Source of the DNA: Nesterenkonia alba DSM 19423
Lineage (GTDB): Bacteria; Actinomycetota; Actinomycetes; Actinomycetales; Micrococcaceae
Length of the DNA stretch: 64,000 nucleotides
Direction of reading: 5' to 3'
Assembly: GCF_000421745.1 (NCBI RefSeq)
Contig: NZ_ATXP01000008.1
Coordinates: forward strand, 54,732-118,731
The notes beneath the pieces are model-generated. The model had not been told where the DNA came from. It ran no database searches and was given only the letters and a program-made list of their open reading frames with translations. A program made the position numbers and the translations under genes. Of the stretch, positions 18,469 through 27,624 are shown one piece after another (position 1 is the first letter of the stretch; the number at the start of each line of letters is the position of its first letter).

Positions 18469-19911
18469 TCAGCTGCGTTCGGCGAAGAGGTGACGGCGCT
18501 CGGCGTAGCGTTCGCGGACAAACCGGGTGGGCTCAGCGGTGAAGCGTTGCACCTCGGAGACAGTCCACTGCGGGGGGTTCTGCGCACCGGAGAGCACCCA
18601 TGCGGCTTGCCTGGCCGCGCCGTCGGCGACGTACTCACCGGGAGCCGGTACCAGGATCTCGCGTTCGAAGACCGCCGGGGCGATCCGCTGGACCGCCTCA
18701 GAGCGGGCTGCTCCGCCAATGAGCTGGATGGAGTTCACCGGCACCCCGAGGCTCGTCATGGCTTCCAATCCGTCGGCCAGGCCACAGAGCAGACCCTCCA
18801 CGGCGGCACGGGCCACATCAGCGGGGTTCATCGACTCCAGAGTCAGCCCAATGAAAGAACCCGTAGCGCGTGGCAGATTGGGGGTCCGCTCTCCGGCGAG
18901 GTAGGGCACTAGGCTCAGCCCGTGGGCACCGGGTTCGGCCGAAAGCGCTAACTGTGCCAGCTGGCTGTGATTCACTCCCAGCATGTCAGCGGTGGCATCG
19001 AGTACTCGGGAGCCATTGAGCGTGACAGCTAGAGGCAGGTACTCCCCGGTGGCCGAGGCGAAACCAGCGATCAGCCCGCTGGCGTCCTGAATGGGAGTGG
19101 GGGAGACAGCGGCGACGACGCCGGAGGTCCCGATAGAGATCGACACGTCCCCGGTGGACATCCCGATACCCAGAGAAGCGGCCGCATTATCGCCGGCCCC
19201 CGGGCCCAAGGTGATGTGCCCCCACCCTCGGGAGCTATCCCCGGTGCCGGCAGACTCGTTGGGCTCCAGCACCCGGGGCAACACGATGCTCCGGGCGCGG
19301 TCTTCACTGATCCGCAGCGCCTGGGCGAGCAGATCGTACCGGTACTCGCCGAGGGCGGGGTCGTAGTACCCGGTGCCGGAGACCTCGGAGCGGTCGGTGG
19401 TCAGATCCTCCACCGACGTCGACCCGGAGAGGTTCCACGTCAGCCAGTCGTGGGGGAGGGCAACGGCGGCAACCCGCTCGGCATGAGCCGGTTCGGCATC
19501 GGCTAGCCACCGCAGTTTGGTCACCGTCAAAGAGGCCACCGGAACCGAGCCGGTCATCCGCACCCAGGCGGCGGCACCGGGACCCGGCCCCCCGTGCTCA
19601 CTGATGAGCGCCTCGGCAGCAGCGGCAGAGCGGGTGTCATTCCACAGCAGAGCGTCCCGGATGAGCTGCCCTTCGGCGTCGAGGGCGACCATGCCGTGTT
19701 GCTGTCCGCCGATGGAGACGGCTTCGACGTCGTCGAACCCGCCGGCCTCATCAACCGCACTGAGCAGGGCGTCCCACCAGGCCTGTGGATCAACCTCCGT
19801 GCCGTCGGGGTGCTTGGCGGCCCCGGAACGGACCAGAGCACCCGTTTCCGCCTCACGGATGACGACTTTGCAGGACTGTGTGGAGGAATCAATACCGGCG
19901 ACAAGGGCCAT
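18469..19911 (-). CDS. xylB: Xylulokinase
   Basis: FGGY-family carbohydrate kinase, 480 aa, phosphorylating D-xylulose to xylulose 5-phosphate. The N-terminal [14 protein letters not shown] holds the phosphate-binding and catalytic-Asp region; [13 protein letters not shown] is the XylB sugar-contact motif; [17 protein letters not shown] and [19 protein letters not shown] form the ATP-binding C-domain. It follows xylA by 20 nt in the same orientation, so both form a xylose operon transcribed leftward under the divergent XylR. Confidence 0.95.
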   Translation of the reverse strand: MALVAGIDSSTQSCKVVIREAETGALVRSGAAKHPDGTEVDPQAWWDALLSAVDEAGGFDDVEAVSIGGQQHGMVALDAEGQLIRDALLWNDTRSAAAAEALISEHGGPGPGAAAWVRMTGSVPVASLTVTKLRWLADAEPAHAERVAAVALPHDWLTWNLSGSTSVEDLTTDRSEVSGTGYYDPALGEYRYDLLAQALRISEDRARSIVLPRVLEPNESAGTGDSSRGWGHITLGPGAGDNAAASLGIGMSTGDVSISIGTSGVVAAVSPTPIQDASGLIAGFASATGEYLPLAVTLNGSRVLDATADMLGVNHSQLAQLALSAEPGAHGLSLVPYLAGERTPNLPRATGSFIGLTLESMNPADVARAAVEGLLCGLADGLEAMTSLGVPVNSIQLIGGAARSEAVQRIAPAVFEREILVPAPGEYVADGAARQAAWVLSGAQNPPQWTVSEVQRFTAEPTRFVRERYAERRHLFAERS

Positions 19912-19931
19912 AGGAAGTCTCCTCGTGCTTA

Positions 19932-21110
19932 TCAGCCGACCAGGTGGCGTAGCGCCAACTGGTTCAGTTTGACGAACCCGTAGTTGCGCTCGGCGGCCTT
20001 GTCGGCGTCGAATTCCTCGTAAGCAGAAGCATCGGAGAGGAAGTCGCTTAACGATTCGCCCTCAGCCAGGGTCGCCTCGGCGAGTTCGAAGATGCCCGAG
20101 GTCTTAAACGCCTCCTGCACCTCCGGGTCGGCGCGGTAGGCCTTGGCCTTCTCAGCGAGGAGGGTGACCATCTCCATATTGGCCGCGGCCGAGTCCCAGA
20201 TGCCGTCGAGGTAATCGGTACGGGAGGGCTTGTAGTCGAAGTGCAGCCAGCCGTCGTAGCGGGGCCCGCCATTGGGGAAGCCGTTGACCAGCAGGTCCAC
20301 GGTGAAGAAGGCGGAGATCAGGTCACCGTGGCCGAAGACCAGGTCCTGGTCGTACTTGATGGAGCGCTGACCGTTGAGGTCGATGTGGAACAGCTTGCCG
20401 GCCCACAGCGCCTGGGCGATGCCGTGGGTGAAGTTCAGCCCCGCCATCTGCTCGTGTCCGGTCTCCGGATTCAGCCCGACGATGTCGCCGTTGTCCAGCT
20501 GGGCGATCAGCCCCAGTGCGTGACCAATAGTGGGCAGGAAGATATCACCGCGGGGCTCATTGGGCTTGGGCTCCAACGCGATGCGCAGGTCGTAGCCCTT
20601 CTCCTTGATGTAGGCGGCGATGGTGTCTACACCCTCGGCGTAGCGCTGATGCGCGGCATTGAGGTCCTTGGCGTTGTCATACTCCGAGCCCTCGCGGCCG
20701 CCCCACATCACAAAGGTCTCGGCGCCGAACTCGGCGGCGCGGTCCACATTGCGCAGCAGCTTCCGGAGGCCGAAGCGGCGCACGGAGCGGTCATTGGAGG
20801 TCAGGCCGCCATCCTTGAAGACCGGGTGAGCGAAGGTGTTGGTGGTAATCATCTCCACCTTCAGACCCACCTGGTCGGCCACCTCTTTAAACCGGGTGAA
20901 GTACTTCTCCCGTTCGGTGTCATCAGTACCGAAAGGGGCGACGTCGTCGTCGTGGAAGGTCACACCGGAGGCGCCGGCCTCTTTGAGCTTGGGCAGGTAG
21001 TCCCACGGTTCGAGTGCAGGACGGGAGGCCTCACCGAACTGGTCCCGGGCGGTCCAGCCCACGGTCCACAGGCCGAAGGAGAATTTGTAATCGGTGGGGT
21101 TCGCTGCCAT
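19932..21110 (-). CDS. xylA: Xylose isomerase
   Basis: Class I xylose isomerase, 392 aa, a TIM-barrel tetramer converting D-xylose to D-xylulose. The catalytic FHDDD puts His53 and Asp56 one position from the Streptomyces enzyme numbering; Glu180 and Lys182 in [10 protein letters not shown], and [14 protein letters not shown], complete the metal and substrate site. The ATG at 21110 follows GGAGGAA; the 20-residue longer frame has no ribosome site and no family match. A divergent ROK regulator with a GTTTC/GAAAC operator lies upstream. Confidence 0.97.
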   Translation of the reverse strand: MAANPTDYKFSFGLWTVGWTARDQFGEASRPALEPWDYLPKLKEAGASGVTFHDDDVAPFGTDDTEREKYFTRFKEVADQVGLKVEMITTNTFAHPVFKDGGLTSNDRSVRRFGLRKLLRNVDRAAEFGAETFVMWGGREGSEYDNAKDLNAAHQRYAEGVDTIAAYIKEKGYDLRIALEPKPNEPRGDIFLPTIGHALGLIAQLDNGDIVGLNPETGHEQMAGLNFTHGIAQALWAGKLFHIDLNGQRSIKYDQDLVFGHGDLISAFFTVDLLVNGFPNGGPRYDGWLHFDYKPSRTDYLDGIWDSAAANMEMVTLLAEKAKAYRADPEVQEAFKTSGIFELAEATLAEGESLSDFLSDASAYEEFDADKAAERNYGFVKLNQLALRHLVG

Positions 21111-21173
21111 GGGTTCCTCCTGGGTTATGCCTCCGCGGCGGGGCGGGCCAGATTGTGATGCGGCCCTCATTTT

Positions 21174-21188
21174 GTTTCTAGATGAAAC
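21174..21188. promoter_or_regulatory. Probable XylR operator
   Basis: Inverted repeat GTTTC-TAGAT-GAAAC between divergent xylA and xylR, matching the general layout of ROK-family xyl operators. It overlaps the -35 region of xylR, so autorepression is likely. Confidence 0.6.
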
Positions 21189-21211
21189 CTAATTGCTGGT
21201 AGGGATAAGAT
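21183..21211 (+). promoter_or_regulatory. Leaderless promoter of xylR
   Basis: TGAAAC (21183-21188), a 17-nt spacer and -10 TAAGAT (21206-21211), followed 7 nt later by the GTG start. Transcription would begin at or next to the start codon. Confidence 0.5.
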
Positions 21212-21218
21212 CAAGTCC

Positions 21219-22631
21219 GTGACGCACACCACTTTAGACTTCTATGGCGCTGACGGGAGACCGACCGGGCCCAGCCAACTAGCGCGCCTGGGCCGACGGT
21301 CGGTCACCAGTAGTCTCATTCCGCACCACGGCAACGGGGAGAGCAAGCACGATTTCGCCCGGCCGCAGCGTCGCGATCGCCCCCCGCGTCACGAAGCCCA
21401 GCGTCCCGGCGCCCGGCAGGAGTCCCTGCGAGAGGCGAACTTGCTGCTGCTGACCGAGGAGATCTTCGCCTCAGCCGAACCACTCTCCCGGGCGGATTTG
21501 TCCATCCGGACGGGGATGACCCGCTCGACCGTCTCCCGCCTGGTTGACGATCTGCTGGCGGCCGGCATCATCCGGGAAGGCTCGCCGATGGTCGGTGGAG
21601 CCCGCGGCCGGCCCGCCGTGCCGCTGAGTCCGGCTCGGCGGACCCTGGTCGGGCTGGGACTGGAGGTCAATGTGGACTTCATGGCCGCCAGGGCCCTGGA
21701 TCTCACCGGGGAGGTGCTCGCCGAGCGGATCGTCGATGGAGATTACCGGGACTCCGCGCCCGAGCTGGTTCTCGCCGAGGCGGTACGACTGGCCGGAGAG
21801 GTCACCGCCGAGGTGACCGGGGCAGGGGCCCGATTGGTCGGAACAGTGCTCGCGCTACCGGGGCTCATCGCCGCCGATGCCCGCACAGTACTCTTCGCGC
21901 CGAATCTGCGGTGGCGAGGGGTCGACGTCGTCGGCATTTTGCGTGCCTGCGCCGACCGTGCCGATTCCTTCGGTGGGTTCATCACCGTGGTCAATGAAGC
22001 CAAGTTGGCGGCTCTGGCTGTGGCCCAGGAACTGACCAGCGCCGACGGGCGGGAACAGACCTTCCTCTACATTTCCGCCCAAATGGGGATCGGTTCGGCG
22101 GTGGTCGTCGACGGTGTGGTCGAGACCGGAGCCCACGGTTGGGCTGGTGAGTTGGGTCACATCTCCGTGGAGCCTTCTGGGCCGGAATGCCGTTGCGGAT
22201 CCTCCGGTTGCCTGGAGGTTTACGCGGGTAAACACAGCATCCTGCAGGCGGCCGGTCTGCAACCTGGGGCTGAAGGGTCCCGGCAGCTTTCCGAGCTCAT
22301 CGCTCTAACCGAATGGGACAACCCGGCTGGCGGTCAGGCGGTCGAAGCGATCGAGCGGGCTGGGTGGGCCCTGGGGGTGGCGTTGTCGGTGGCGATGAAC
22401 ATCGTTGATGTGCACGACGTCGTCCTCGGGGGTGAATTCGCTCCGCTCACCGATCTGCTGCGGCCCCGTATCGAAGACCAACTGCAGCGGCGGGTGCTCT
22501 CAGCGGACTTTGCTCACTTCCGGGTGCGGGAATCGGCCACCGGGCTCGCTCCGGCGACCACCGGTGGGGCACTGCGGGCCCTGCGTGCGGTGGTGGACGC
22601 CCCCCAGGACTGGGTCCCTGCGGAGGCCTGA
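21219..22631 (+). CDS. xylR: ROK-family transcriptional repressor of xylose genes
   Basis: A 470-aa regulator. About 70 basic, unstructured N-terminal residues precede the winged helix-turn-helix (LSRADLSIRTGMTRSTVSRLVDDL, about 90-125); a ROK sugar-kinase-like domain follows, with HGWAGELGHISVEPSGPECRCGSSGCLE, the Zn-binding CxCGxxGC loop. It controls the divergent xylAB operon and probably responds to xylose (family knowledge). The GTG start lies 7 nt after a TAAGAT hexamer and lacks a ribosome site, consistent with a leaderless transcript; an internal start nearer the helix-turn-helix remains possible. Confidence 0.88.
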   Translation: MTHTTLDFYGADGRPTGPSQLARLGRRSVTSSLIPHHGNGESKHDFARPQRRDRPPRHEAQRPGARQESLREANLLLLTEEIFASAEPLSRADLSIRTGMTRSTVSRLVDDLLAAGIIREGSPMVGGARGRPAVPLSPARRTLVGLGLEVNVDFMAARALDLTGEVLAERIVDGDYRDSAPELVLAEAVRLAGEVTAEVTGAGARLVGTVLALPGLIAADARTVLFAPNLRWRGVDVVGILRACADRADSFGGFITVVNEAKLAALAVAQELTSADGREQTFLYISAQMGIGSAVVVDGVVETGAHGWAGELGHISVEPSGPECRCGSSGCLEVYAGKHSILQAAGLQPGAEGSRQLSELIALTEWDNPAGGQAVEAIERAGWALGVALSVAMNIVDVHDVVLGGEFAPLTDLLRPRIEDQLQRRVLSADFAHFRVRESATGLAPATTGGALRALRAVVDAPQDWVPAEA

Positions 22632-22706
22632 CCGCTCATCTGAGCTGGCCGGCTACGCTGCTGGCCCTCGCCACGCGGGTCTGCCCCGGCCGTCGTTCTG
22701 CCTTGA

Positions 22707-22770
22707 CCTCCGCGGCTTTGCTGAAACTCAGCGGCATATATCCCGCTGAGTTTCGACAATCCCGCGGAGG
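22707..22770. repeat. Extragenic palindromic element, copy 1
   Basis: Outer arms CCTCCGCGG / CCGCGGAGG enclose inner arms GAAACTCAGCGG / CCGCTGAGTTTC around a CATATATC loop: a double stem with a small bulge. A related element with the same core (CGGCATATATCCCGCTG) lies at 49535-49600. It sits between the convergent xylR and mutarotase genes. The rest of the 22632-22856 gap holds nothing else I recognise. Confidence 0.75.
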
Positions 22771-22856
22771 TTAGAGAGGTTAGGAGGTTGGGGCACGGCA
22801 CTGGGGCGTGGCCCGGGGTGCGGGAGGATCGAGAGGCGCGGCGCCGGGCCGGAACG

Positions 22857-23753
22857 TTACAGCCGGATGGCCTCGACGGAATAACCGACACGGAACCATT
22901 CTCCGGGGCTCAGGTGGACCAGGTCCTCCCCGGTGTTGAAGGCGTTCGGCGGGCAGGTGATCGGCTCCACCGCGACCCCGGCGCGGTCCAGTTTCTCCCC
23001 GGTGTAGACCTGAACCCAGGGGGTGTCGGCGATGAGCCGGACCATCAGTCCGCTGGGACCGTGCACCAATTCGGCGGTCCAACCGTTCTCCGGTAGATCG
23101 GTGTAGGCGTTGTCGATCGTCCGCCCGGCCAGCAGCGGACCGGAGGTGAAGTCGAAGTCCCCGGAGACAGTCTGCCGGTCAATGACCTTCCCATTGGGTT
23201 TGGTATGGGTGACGGTGGTGGCCGGCAGCCGCAGTCGGCACTCCTTCAGCGGGGCTCCGGCTGCGGTGAAGTAAGGATGGAAACCGGCGCCGAAAGGAGC
23301 GGTGCCGGCGTCGTCCTCTGATTCAGGGGTGTAACGCGCCATCAACGTGGTGCTCAGTCCCAGGTCTGCCGCAACCCGGTAGATGACCACGATCTCCACC
23401 GGAAACGGGTAGCCCTCGGTCGGTTCGATCTTTCCGGCCAGGTGCACCTCCGCCTGGCGCTGGAACTGAACCCGTAGCTCGGTGTTGTACAGCAGACCGT
23501 GCAGCGCGGCTCCGGTTTCCTCTTCATTGGCGGTGAGGTGGTACTCGGTGCCCTCATAGGTGTACTTGGCCTTGGCGACCCGGATGGGCCACGGTGCCAT
23601 AATGACTCCGGGGAAGGCTCCATCGCCCCGCTCAGCAGGCACCACGATGTCCTCACCCTGGGAGGTCAGCCGCAGCAGCTGCCCGCCCCGGGTGCTGACC
23701 TCCGCGGAGTATCCCCCGGAGGTGATGGTCACTGTGCTCGCCGTGGTCGGCAT
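22857..23753 (-). CDS. Aldose 1-epimerase (mutarotase) family protein
   Basis: A 298-aa galactose-mutarotase-like beta-sandwich. Catalytic features are the His in GFHPYF (about 155) and the Glu in AVEPITCPPNAFN (about 270), the usual acid and base that interconvert sugar anomers. The ATG at 23753 has GAGGAGC upstream; the frame continues far beyond but that part is antisense to the HAD gene. It belongs to the branch sometimes acting on hexose 6-phosphates or unknown sugars. It is divergent from the HAD phosphatase, suggesting a shared sugar-phosphate task. Confidence 0.85.
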   Translation of the reverse strand: MPTTASTVTITSGGYSAEVSTRGGQLLRLTSQGEDIVVPAERGDGAFPGVIMAPWPIRVAKAKYTYEGTEYHLTANEEETGAALHGLLYNTELRVQFQRQAEVHLAGKIEPTEGYPFPVEIVVIYRVAADLGLSTTLMARYTPESEDDAGTAPFGAGFHPYFTAAGAPLKECRLRLPATTVTHTKPNGKVIDRQTVSGDFDFTSGPLLAGRTIDNAYTDLPENGWTAELVHGPSGLMVRLIADTPWVQVYTGEKLDRAGVAVEPITCPPNAFNTGEDLVHLSPGEWFRVGYSVEAIRL

Positions 23754-23795
23754 CGTGTAGCTCCTCACTGTTCGTCTGGCAGATACATTAGTCGT

Positions 23796-24686
23796 ATGAA
23801 CAGCCCGATCGAGACATCGCCTCGCTCCCGGCAGCCGGATTTCTCCAGGCCGGCGGCCGGTGAAGGGGGAAGTTTCGCCTACCAGCAGGGCAAGAAGATG
23901 CTCTGCCTCGACGTCGACGGCACGATCGTCAACCATGACGGCTACATGAGCGAAGCGGTCCAATCCGCAGCCCGCGCCGTGGTCGCTGACGGTCACACGG
24001 TGGTCATCGCCACCGGGCGCTCCTTGCCCGCCACACTCCCGGTCATCGAGACCTTCGGCATCACCCACGGGTACGCGGTCTGCTCCAACGGTGGGGTCAC
24101 CCTGCGGATTGATACGTCCACTGAGGACGGCTACGAGGTCATCCAGCGGCGGGTCTTCGATCCCTCCGAGGCACTCGAGGCCCTCAGTGAGCGGATGCCC
24201 ACCGCCCGGTTCGCCATCGAGACCGCCGCCGGGCACTTCCTGGCCACGGAGCGGTTCGAAGATCAGTCCTTCGGGCTGGCTGCCGAACCGGTGAGTTTCA
24301 AGGAGCTCAAACAGGCCGAGGCTGTCCGGTTGGTGATGAACTCCGAGGACGCCACCGCCCAGGACTTCGCCCGGGCAGTCGAAGATATCGGACTCCATGG
24401 GGTGACCTATGCGGTGGGTTGGTCGGCCTGGCTCGATGTTGCCGCCGCTGGGGTGACCAAAGCCTCCTCACTGGAGGCGCTGCGGAAGGAGCTGAACGTA
24501 CCGATGGAGGCGACTGTCGCCGTCGGGGACGGACGTAATGACATCGAAATGCTGCAGTGGGCCCACCGGGGGGTCGCGATGGGCCAAGCGGTCGAAGAAG
24601 TCAAAGCTGCCGCCGATGAGATCACTGCAACGGTGGCCGACGACGGGCTGGTCGACATCCTCTATTCGGTCTTGGAATCTGGCTGA
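23796..24686 (+). CDS. HAD-superfamily Cof-type sugar phosphatase
   Basis: A 296-aa hydrolase. Motif I CLDVDGTIV (nucleophile Asp about residue 41), motif II ATGRS, the Cof-type cap domain (about 120-220), motif III Lys in VTKASSLEALRK, motif IV GDGRNDIEMLQ. Such enzymes dephosphorylate sugar phosphates or nucleotides; the substrate is not predictable. A TACATT hexamer at 23784-23789 lies only 6 nt before the ATG, so the mRNA is probably leaderless. The 3' end overlaps the convergent DMT transporter gene by 25 bp. Confidence 0.87.
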   Translation: MNSPIETSPRSRQPDFSRPAAGEGGSFAYQQGKKMLCLDVDGTIVNHDGYMSEAVQSAARAVVADGHTVVIATGRSLPATLPVIETFGITHGYAVCSNGGVTLRIDTSTEDGYEVIQRRVFDPSEALEALSERMPTARFAIETAAGHFLATERFEDQSFGLAAEPVSFKELKQAEAVRLVMNSEDATAQDFARAVEDIGLHGVTYAVGWSAWLDVAAAGVTKASSLEALRKELNVPMEATVAVGDGRNDIEMLQWAHRGVAMGQAVEEVKAAADEITATVADDGLVDILYSVLESG

Positions 24687-25534
24687 GGCGTGCTGGGTCG
24701 GGCCAGGGTCACCGCATTGGCCGCCACCACCAACCCGATGCCCACCCAGGCGATGACCGGCAGATCCTCGCCGAGAAACACAGTGCCCAGTAGCGCTCCG
24801 AAGAGCGGATGTAAGGACATGCCGAGCCCAAAGACGGTCGCGCTGATCCGCCGCAACACGATCAGATCCAGGGAGTAGGGCACCGCCGTGGAGAGGATGC
24901 CGGCCACCACGGCAAAGGCGTAGGCCTGCCACGGGGGTTGGTGGGCGATCACCACAGTGATAAGCACCGGCAGTAGAGCCGCTGAGGAGAGCACGGTCGC
25001 CACTGCGGTGCCCTGGACTCCGGGGACGCGTTGGCCGACTACACGGTTGGTGAGGATGTACCCAGCCCAGCAGATCGCCCCAATGACCGCGATCCCGAGG
25101 CCCAGGAGATCACTGGAGGGGGTGGGGCGGGTCAGCAGCCCGACGCCGGCTAGCGCCAGGACCGCGCAGAACGCATCAGTCCGCCGCCGGGAACTGAGGA
25201 TGGCCACCGCCAGCGGACCGAGGAACTCAATGGTCACTGCGGTGCCCAGCCCGACCCGGTCAATGGCGATGTAGAGGGCACTGTTCATCCCGGCGAAGAA
25301 GAACCCCAGTAGCAGGATGGGCCACCACTGACGGGCCGTGTACCGCCAGGGCTTCGGGCGGGTCAGCGGCAGCAGCACCATGGCGGCCACAATCTGGCGT
25401 ACCGCGACGACGCCGACCGGGGTGAGCGTGCTGAATCCTAGTGACCCGATGGAGGCGCCGGCTTGGGTGCTGAACCCGCTGGTGGCGATCATGGCGAAGC
25501 CACGCAACTGGGCGCCGTCGAGCTTTCTCCTCAT
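24662..25534 (-). CDS. EamA/DMT-superfamily exporter (RhtA-like)
   Basis: A 290-aa membrane protein with ten predicted helices in two EamA repeats (VGVVAVRQIVAAMVLLPL... and ...GLGMSLHPLFGALLGTVFLGE). The second repeat carries the LHPLFGALLG and VAANAVTLAR segments usual for RhtA-type threonine/homoserine exporters. The start ATG at 25534 (MRRKLDGAQLRG) is preferred since the upstream frame covers the riboswitch region of the other strand. Substrate not assigned. Confidence 0.85.
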   Translation of the reverse strand: MRRKLDGAQLRGFAMIATSGFSTQAGASIGSLGFSTLTPVGVVAVRQIVAAMVLLPLTRPKPWRYTARQWWPILLLGFFFAGMNSALYIAIDRVGLGTAVTIEFLGPLAVAILSSRRRTDAFCAVLALAGVGLLTRPTPSSDLLGLGIAVIGAICWAGYILTNRVVGQRVPGVQGTAVATVLSSAALLPVLITVVIAHQPPWQAYAFAVVAGILSTAVPYSLDLIVLRRISATVFGLGMSLHPLFGALLGTVFLGEDLPVIAWVGIGLVVAANAVTLARPSTPQPDSKTE

Positions 25535-25619
25535 ACCAGCAGTGTGCTCCGCTGGCTCAGGCTTTCCCAATCGCAGTCCATATGGTGAGGCGGCGGGCGC
25601 GGGGCTGAGACCGCACCGG

Positions 25620-25657
25620 ATGAACATATTACGCGCTGTGACGACATCTATGTTCAT
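25620..25657. promoter_or_regulatory. Inverted repeat ATGAACATA / TATGTTCAT upstream of the SAM riboswitch
   Basis: Perfect 9-bp arms (25620-25628 and 25649-25657) separated by 20 nt in the promoter region of the riboswitch operon. The arms equal the half-sites of the palindrome at 6847, but the spacing differs, so the same regulator need not bind. Confidence 0.45.
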
Positions 25658-25685
25658 ACTCCACGGTCCTTCGTACAGTGGAAGT

Positions 25686-25779
25686 GTCCCATCCAGAGCG
25701 GCTGAGAGATCTGGCTCGACGACGCCGCAGCAACCCGGAGTGAACAAACTGCCGGGTGCTCCTGCCAGACCGATGGAAG
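25686..25779 (+). promoter_or_regulatory. SAM riboswitch (S-box/SAM-I clan)
   Basis: The RNA has the S-box core: GAGAGATCTGGCTCG, CGACGCCGCAGCAACC, a P3 stem CCCGG/CCGGG and GGTGCTCCTGCC. P1 closes by CCATC (25689-25693) with GATGG (25772-25776). The ribosome site GGAAGGAA of the next ORF begins at the 3' strand of P1, so control is probably at translation initiation rather than termination; no T-run terminator follows. S-adenosylmethionine would switch the downstream transporter genes off. Confidence 0.75.
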
Positions 25780-25787
25780 GAACCGCC

Positions 25788-25886
25788 ATGACCGATCACC
25801 GCACCACCATTCACTCCCTGCTCCTACAGGCAGAGTCCCTGGCCGCCGTGGCCCTGCTGACCCGGCCGAAGGAAGGAACCGCATGA
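25788..25886 (+). CDS. Micro-ORF (32 aa) directly behind the SAM riboswitch
   Basis: Begins MTDHRTTIHSLLLQAESLA and ends LTRPKEGTA; mildly amphipathic, no methionines after the first. It has the ribosome site GGAAGGAACCGCC, and the following gene has an almost identical site (GAAGGAACCGC) located inside the end of this ORF. The stop overlaps the next ATG (ATGA). The arrangement makes the micro-ORF the first translated target of the riboswitch, relaying control by coupling. I do not recognise a homologue. Confidence 0.6.
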   Translation: MTDHRTTIHSLLLQAESLAAVALLTRPKEGTA

Positions 25887-26077
25887 GCACGCCGAACAGC
25901 TCCGCCTCCTCGGCGGAGACCTACGACATCCCCGAACGTGATGTCCCGCCCGAAGAACAGCCCACCTCCCACGGGAAGTTCAGCTTCTCTGAGGACTGGC
26001 TGGCCACAGTGGCCGGACTGAGCATCCTGGTACTCGCCCTGCTGGGGCTGGTCCCGGACATCGGGGAGTGGTTCTGA
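25883..26077 (+). CDS. Small single-span membrane protein, 64 aa
   Basis: About 40 acidic, serine- and proline-rich residues precede one transmembrane helix (LATVAGLSILVLALLGLVPDI) and end at GEWF. It overlaps both neighbours (4 bp and 1 bp), so it is translated with the YeiH-type transporter and may be its small accessory subunit, by analogy with other two-part transporters (inference). Confidence 0.7.
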   Translation: MSTPNSSASSAETYDIPERDVPPEEQPTSHGKFSFSEDWLATVAGLSILVLALLGLVPDIGEWF

Positions 26078-27309
26078 TGAGCCAGACTGAGCAGACTGAA
26101 ACCCAGAACACTGGTGAGGAAACTCCCCAGACCGACGACGCCGTCGTCGCACCACAGAATGAGGCCACCCCGGCGACAACCGCCATCGGCGTGGTGCTCA
26201 TCGTCGGGCTGGCCACGCTGGTCTTCTGGCTGACCAGCAACATTCCCTCCTGGGCCGAAGGCACCTTCTTAGAGGCCGTGGCCCGGCCCATCGAGTTCCC
26301 GGTCTACGCGATCATCATCGGGTTCACCTTCAACGCCCTGCTGCACGCCCTGGGGGTGCACGGAAAACTGGCTGCCGCCTTCCGCACCGAGCTCTACATC
26401 AAGACCGGGCTGGTGCTGCTGGGTGCCACGGTGAACATCAACGTCATCATCGCCGCTGCATTGCCCTCTATTCTGCAGGCGCTGATCCTCATCACCACGG
26501 TGTTCCTGTTCACCTGGTGGTTCGCCGGGCTCTTCGGCTTGGAGAAGCAACTGCGAGCGCTCCTGGCCTCCGCCCTGAGTATCTGCGGTGTCTCCGCCGC
26601 AGTCGCTGCCGCCGGGGCCGTACAGGCCCGTAAGGAGCAACTGGCATATGTGGCCGGGCTCGTGATCGTCTTTGCGGTGCCAATGATCTTCCTGCTGCCC
26701 TGGCTGGTCGATGTCTTCAACCTGGACCCGGCGGTGGCCGGTGCGTGGATCGGTGGCAATATCGACACCACCGCCGCGGTGACCGCAGCCGGGACAATCG
26801 CTGGACCGGAGGTGCTGGAGTACGCCACGATCGTCAAGCTGACCCAGAACGCTCTGATCGGGATCGTGGCCATTGCGCTCTCGCTGTACTTCACCCTCAA
26901 GATCGCGCCGCAGGAGCAGGCTGCCGCTTCTGCTGCCGCCGGGGGTTCCGGTGAAGTGCAGAAGGTGGCACGTCCCGGTGCCGCTGAGGTGTGGCGCCGG
27001 TTCCCCAAGTTCGTTCTCGGGTTCCTGGTGGCCTCGGTGCTGGTCTCCACGCTGCTGTACTTCTGGCCGGAAGGTACGGCCATCGGCGACCAGGTCAGCA
27101 GCGGGGTGTCTGCGGCCTCCAGCCTGCAGACCCTGTTCTTCACCCTGGCGTTTGTCTCCATTGGTCTGGAATTCAAAGCCGGGGCCCTCAAAGAAGCCGG
27201 GTGGAAGCCGATCCTGGTGTTCTTCGCCGGCACGGTGATGAACCTGATCGTCGGACTGGCGGTCGCACTGCTGCTCTTCGGGGTGGTGTTCGCCGGCTGG
27301 CTGAGCTGA
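26077..27309 (+). CDS. YeiH-family (UPF0324) putative sulfate-export/sulfur-compound transporter
   Basis: A 410-aa membrane protein with about ten helices and the family signature ICGVSAAVAAAGAVQARKEQ plus GAWIGGNIDTTAAVTAAG. An acidic, disordered N-terminus of about 30 residues precedes the first helix. The ATG overlaps the stop of the 64-aa gene (TGATG); the longer GTG start is less likely. YeiH proteins are called putative sulfate exporters; control by a SAM riboswitch suggests a role tied to methionine or sulfur metabolism (inference). A strong terminator follows. Confidence 0.85.
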   Translation: MSQTEQTETQNTGEETPQTDDAVVAPQNEATPATTAIGVVLIVGLATLVFWLTSNIPSWAEGTFLEAVARPIEFPVYAIIIGFTFNALLHALGVHGKLAAAFRTELYIKTGLVLLGATVNINVIIAAALPSILQALILITTVFLFTWWFAGLFGLEKQLRALLASALSICGVSAAVAAAGAVQARKEQLAYVAGLVIVFAVPMIFLLPWLVDVFNLDPAVAGAWIGGNIDTTAAVTAAGTIAGPEVLEYATIVKLTQNALIGIVAIALSLYFTLKIAPQEQAAASAAAGGSGEVQKVARPGAAEVWRRFPKFVLGFLVASVLVSTLLYFWPEGTAIGDQVSSGVSAASSLQTLFFTLAFVSIGLEFKAGALKEAGWKPILVFFAGTVMNLIVGLAVALLLFGVVFAGWLS

Positions 27310-27361
27310 GGGAAGAACTCGCCGGCGCGGTGTGAGCTGCACCCGTACCGGTATGTAGACA

Positions 27362-27402
27362 GCAGATCCCCCGCGGGGCAGGGGTGCCCGTGGGGGATCT
27401 GC
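27362..27402 (+). terminator. Terminator of the riboswitch operon
   Basis: Stem GCAGATCCCCC (27362-27372) with GGGGGATCTGC (27392-27402), 11 perfect pairs, about 50 nt past the YeiH stop. The following bases up to 27624 hold no other feature I recognise. Confidence 0.75.
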
Positions 27403-27624
27403 CTGTTCAGATTCGGTAATCGGCCAGGATCCGTCCAGGTCAGCGTGTTGTTCTGGGCATCACACAGCCGCTGGGTGCCACACCGCAGGGGACTCTTCCG
27501 CACAGGCGGGACCCCACGCGGTGCGGCACCACAAGTGCATCAGAAGCACCGTGAAGAACAGAAGCACCGACACTACGTAACCCGACCGCGTGAGTACACA
27601 GCCCAGATAAGGAATGTTGCACCC

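Noticed and set aside
22857..24398. 513-aa minus-strand frame fusing the mutarotase to a long N-terminal part
   Set aside because: The extension is antisense to the HAD gene, has GC-shadow composition, and a proper ATG with ribosome site exists at 23753.
26269..27342. Minus-strand frame opposite the YeiH-type gene
   Set aside because: Polar low-complexity antisense translation of a membrane protein; no start signal.
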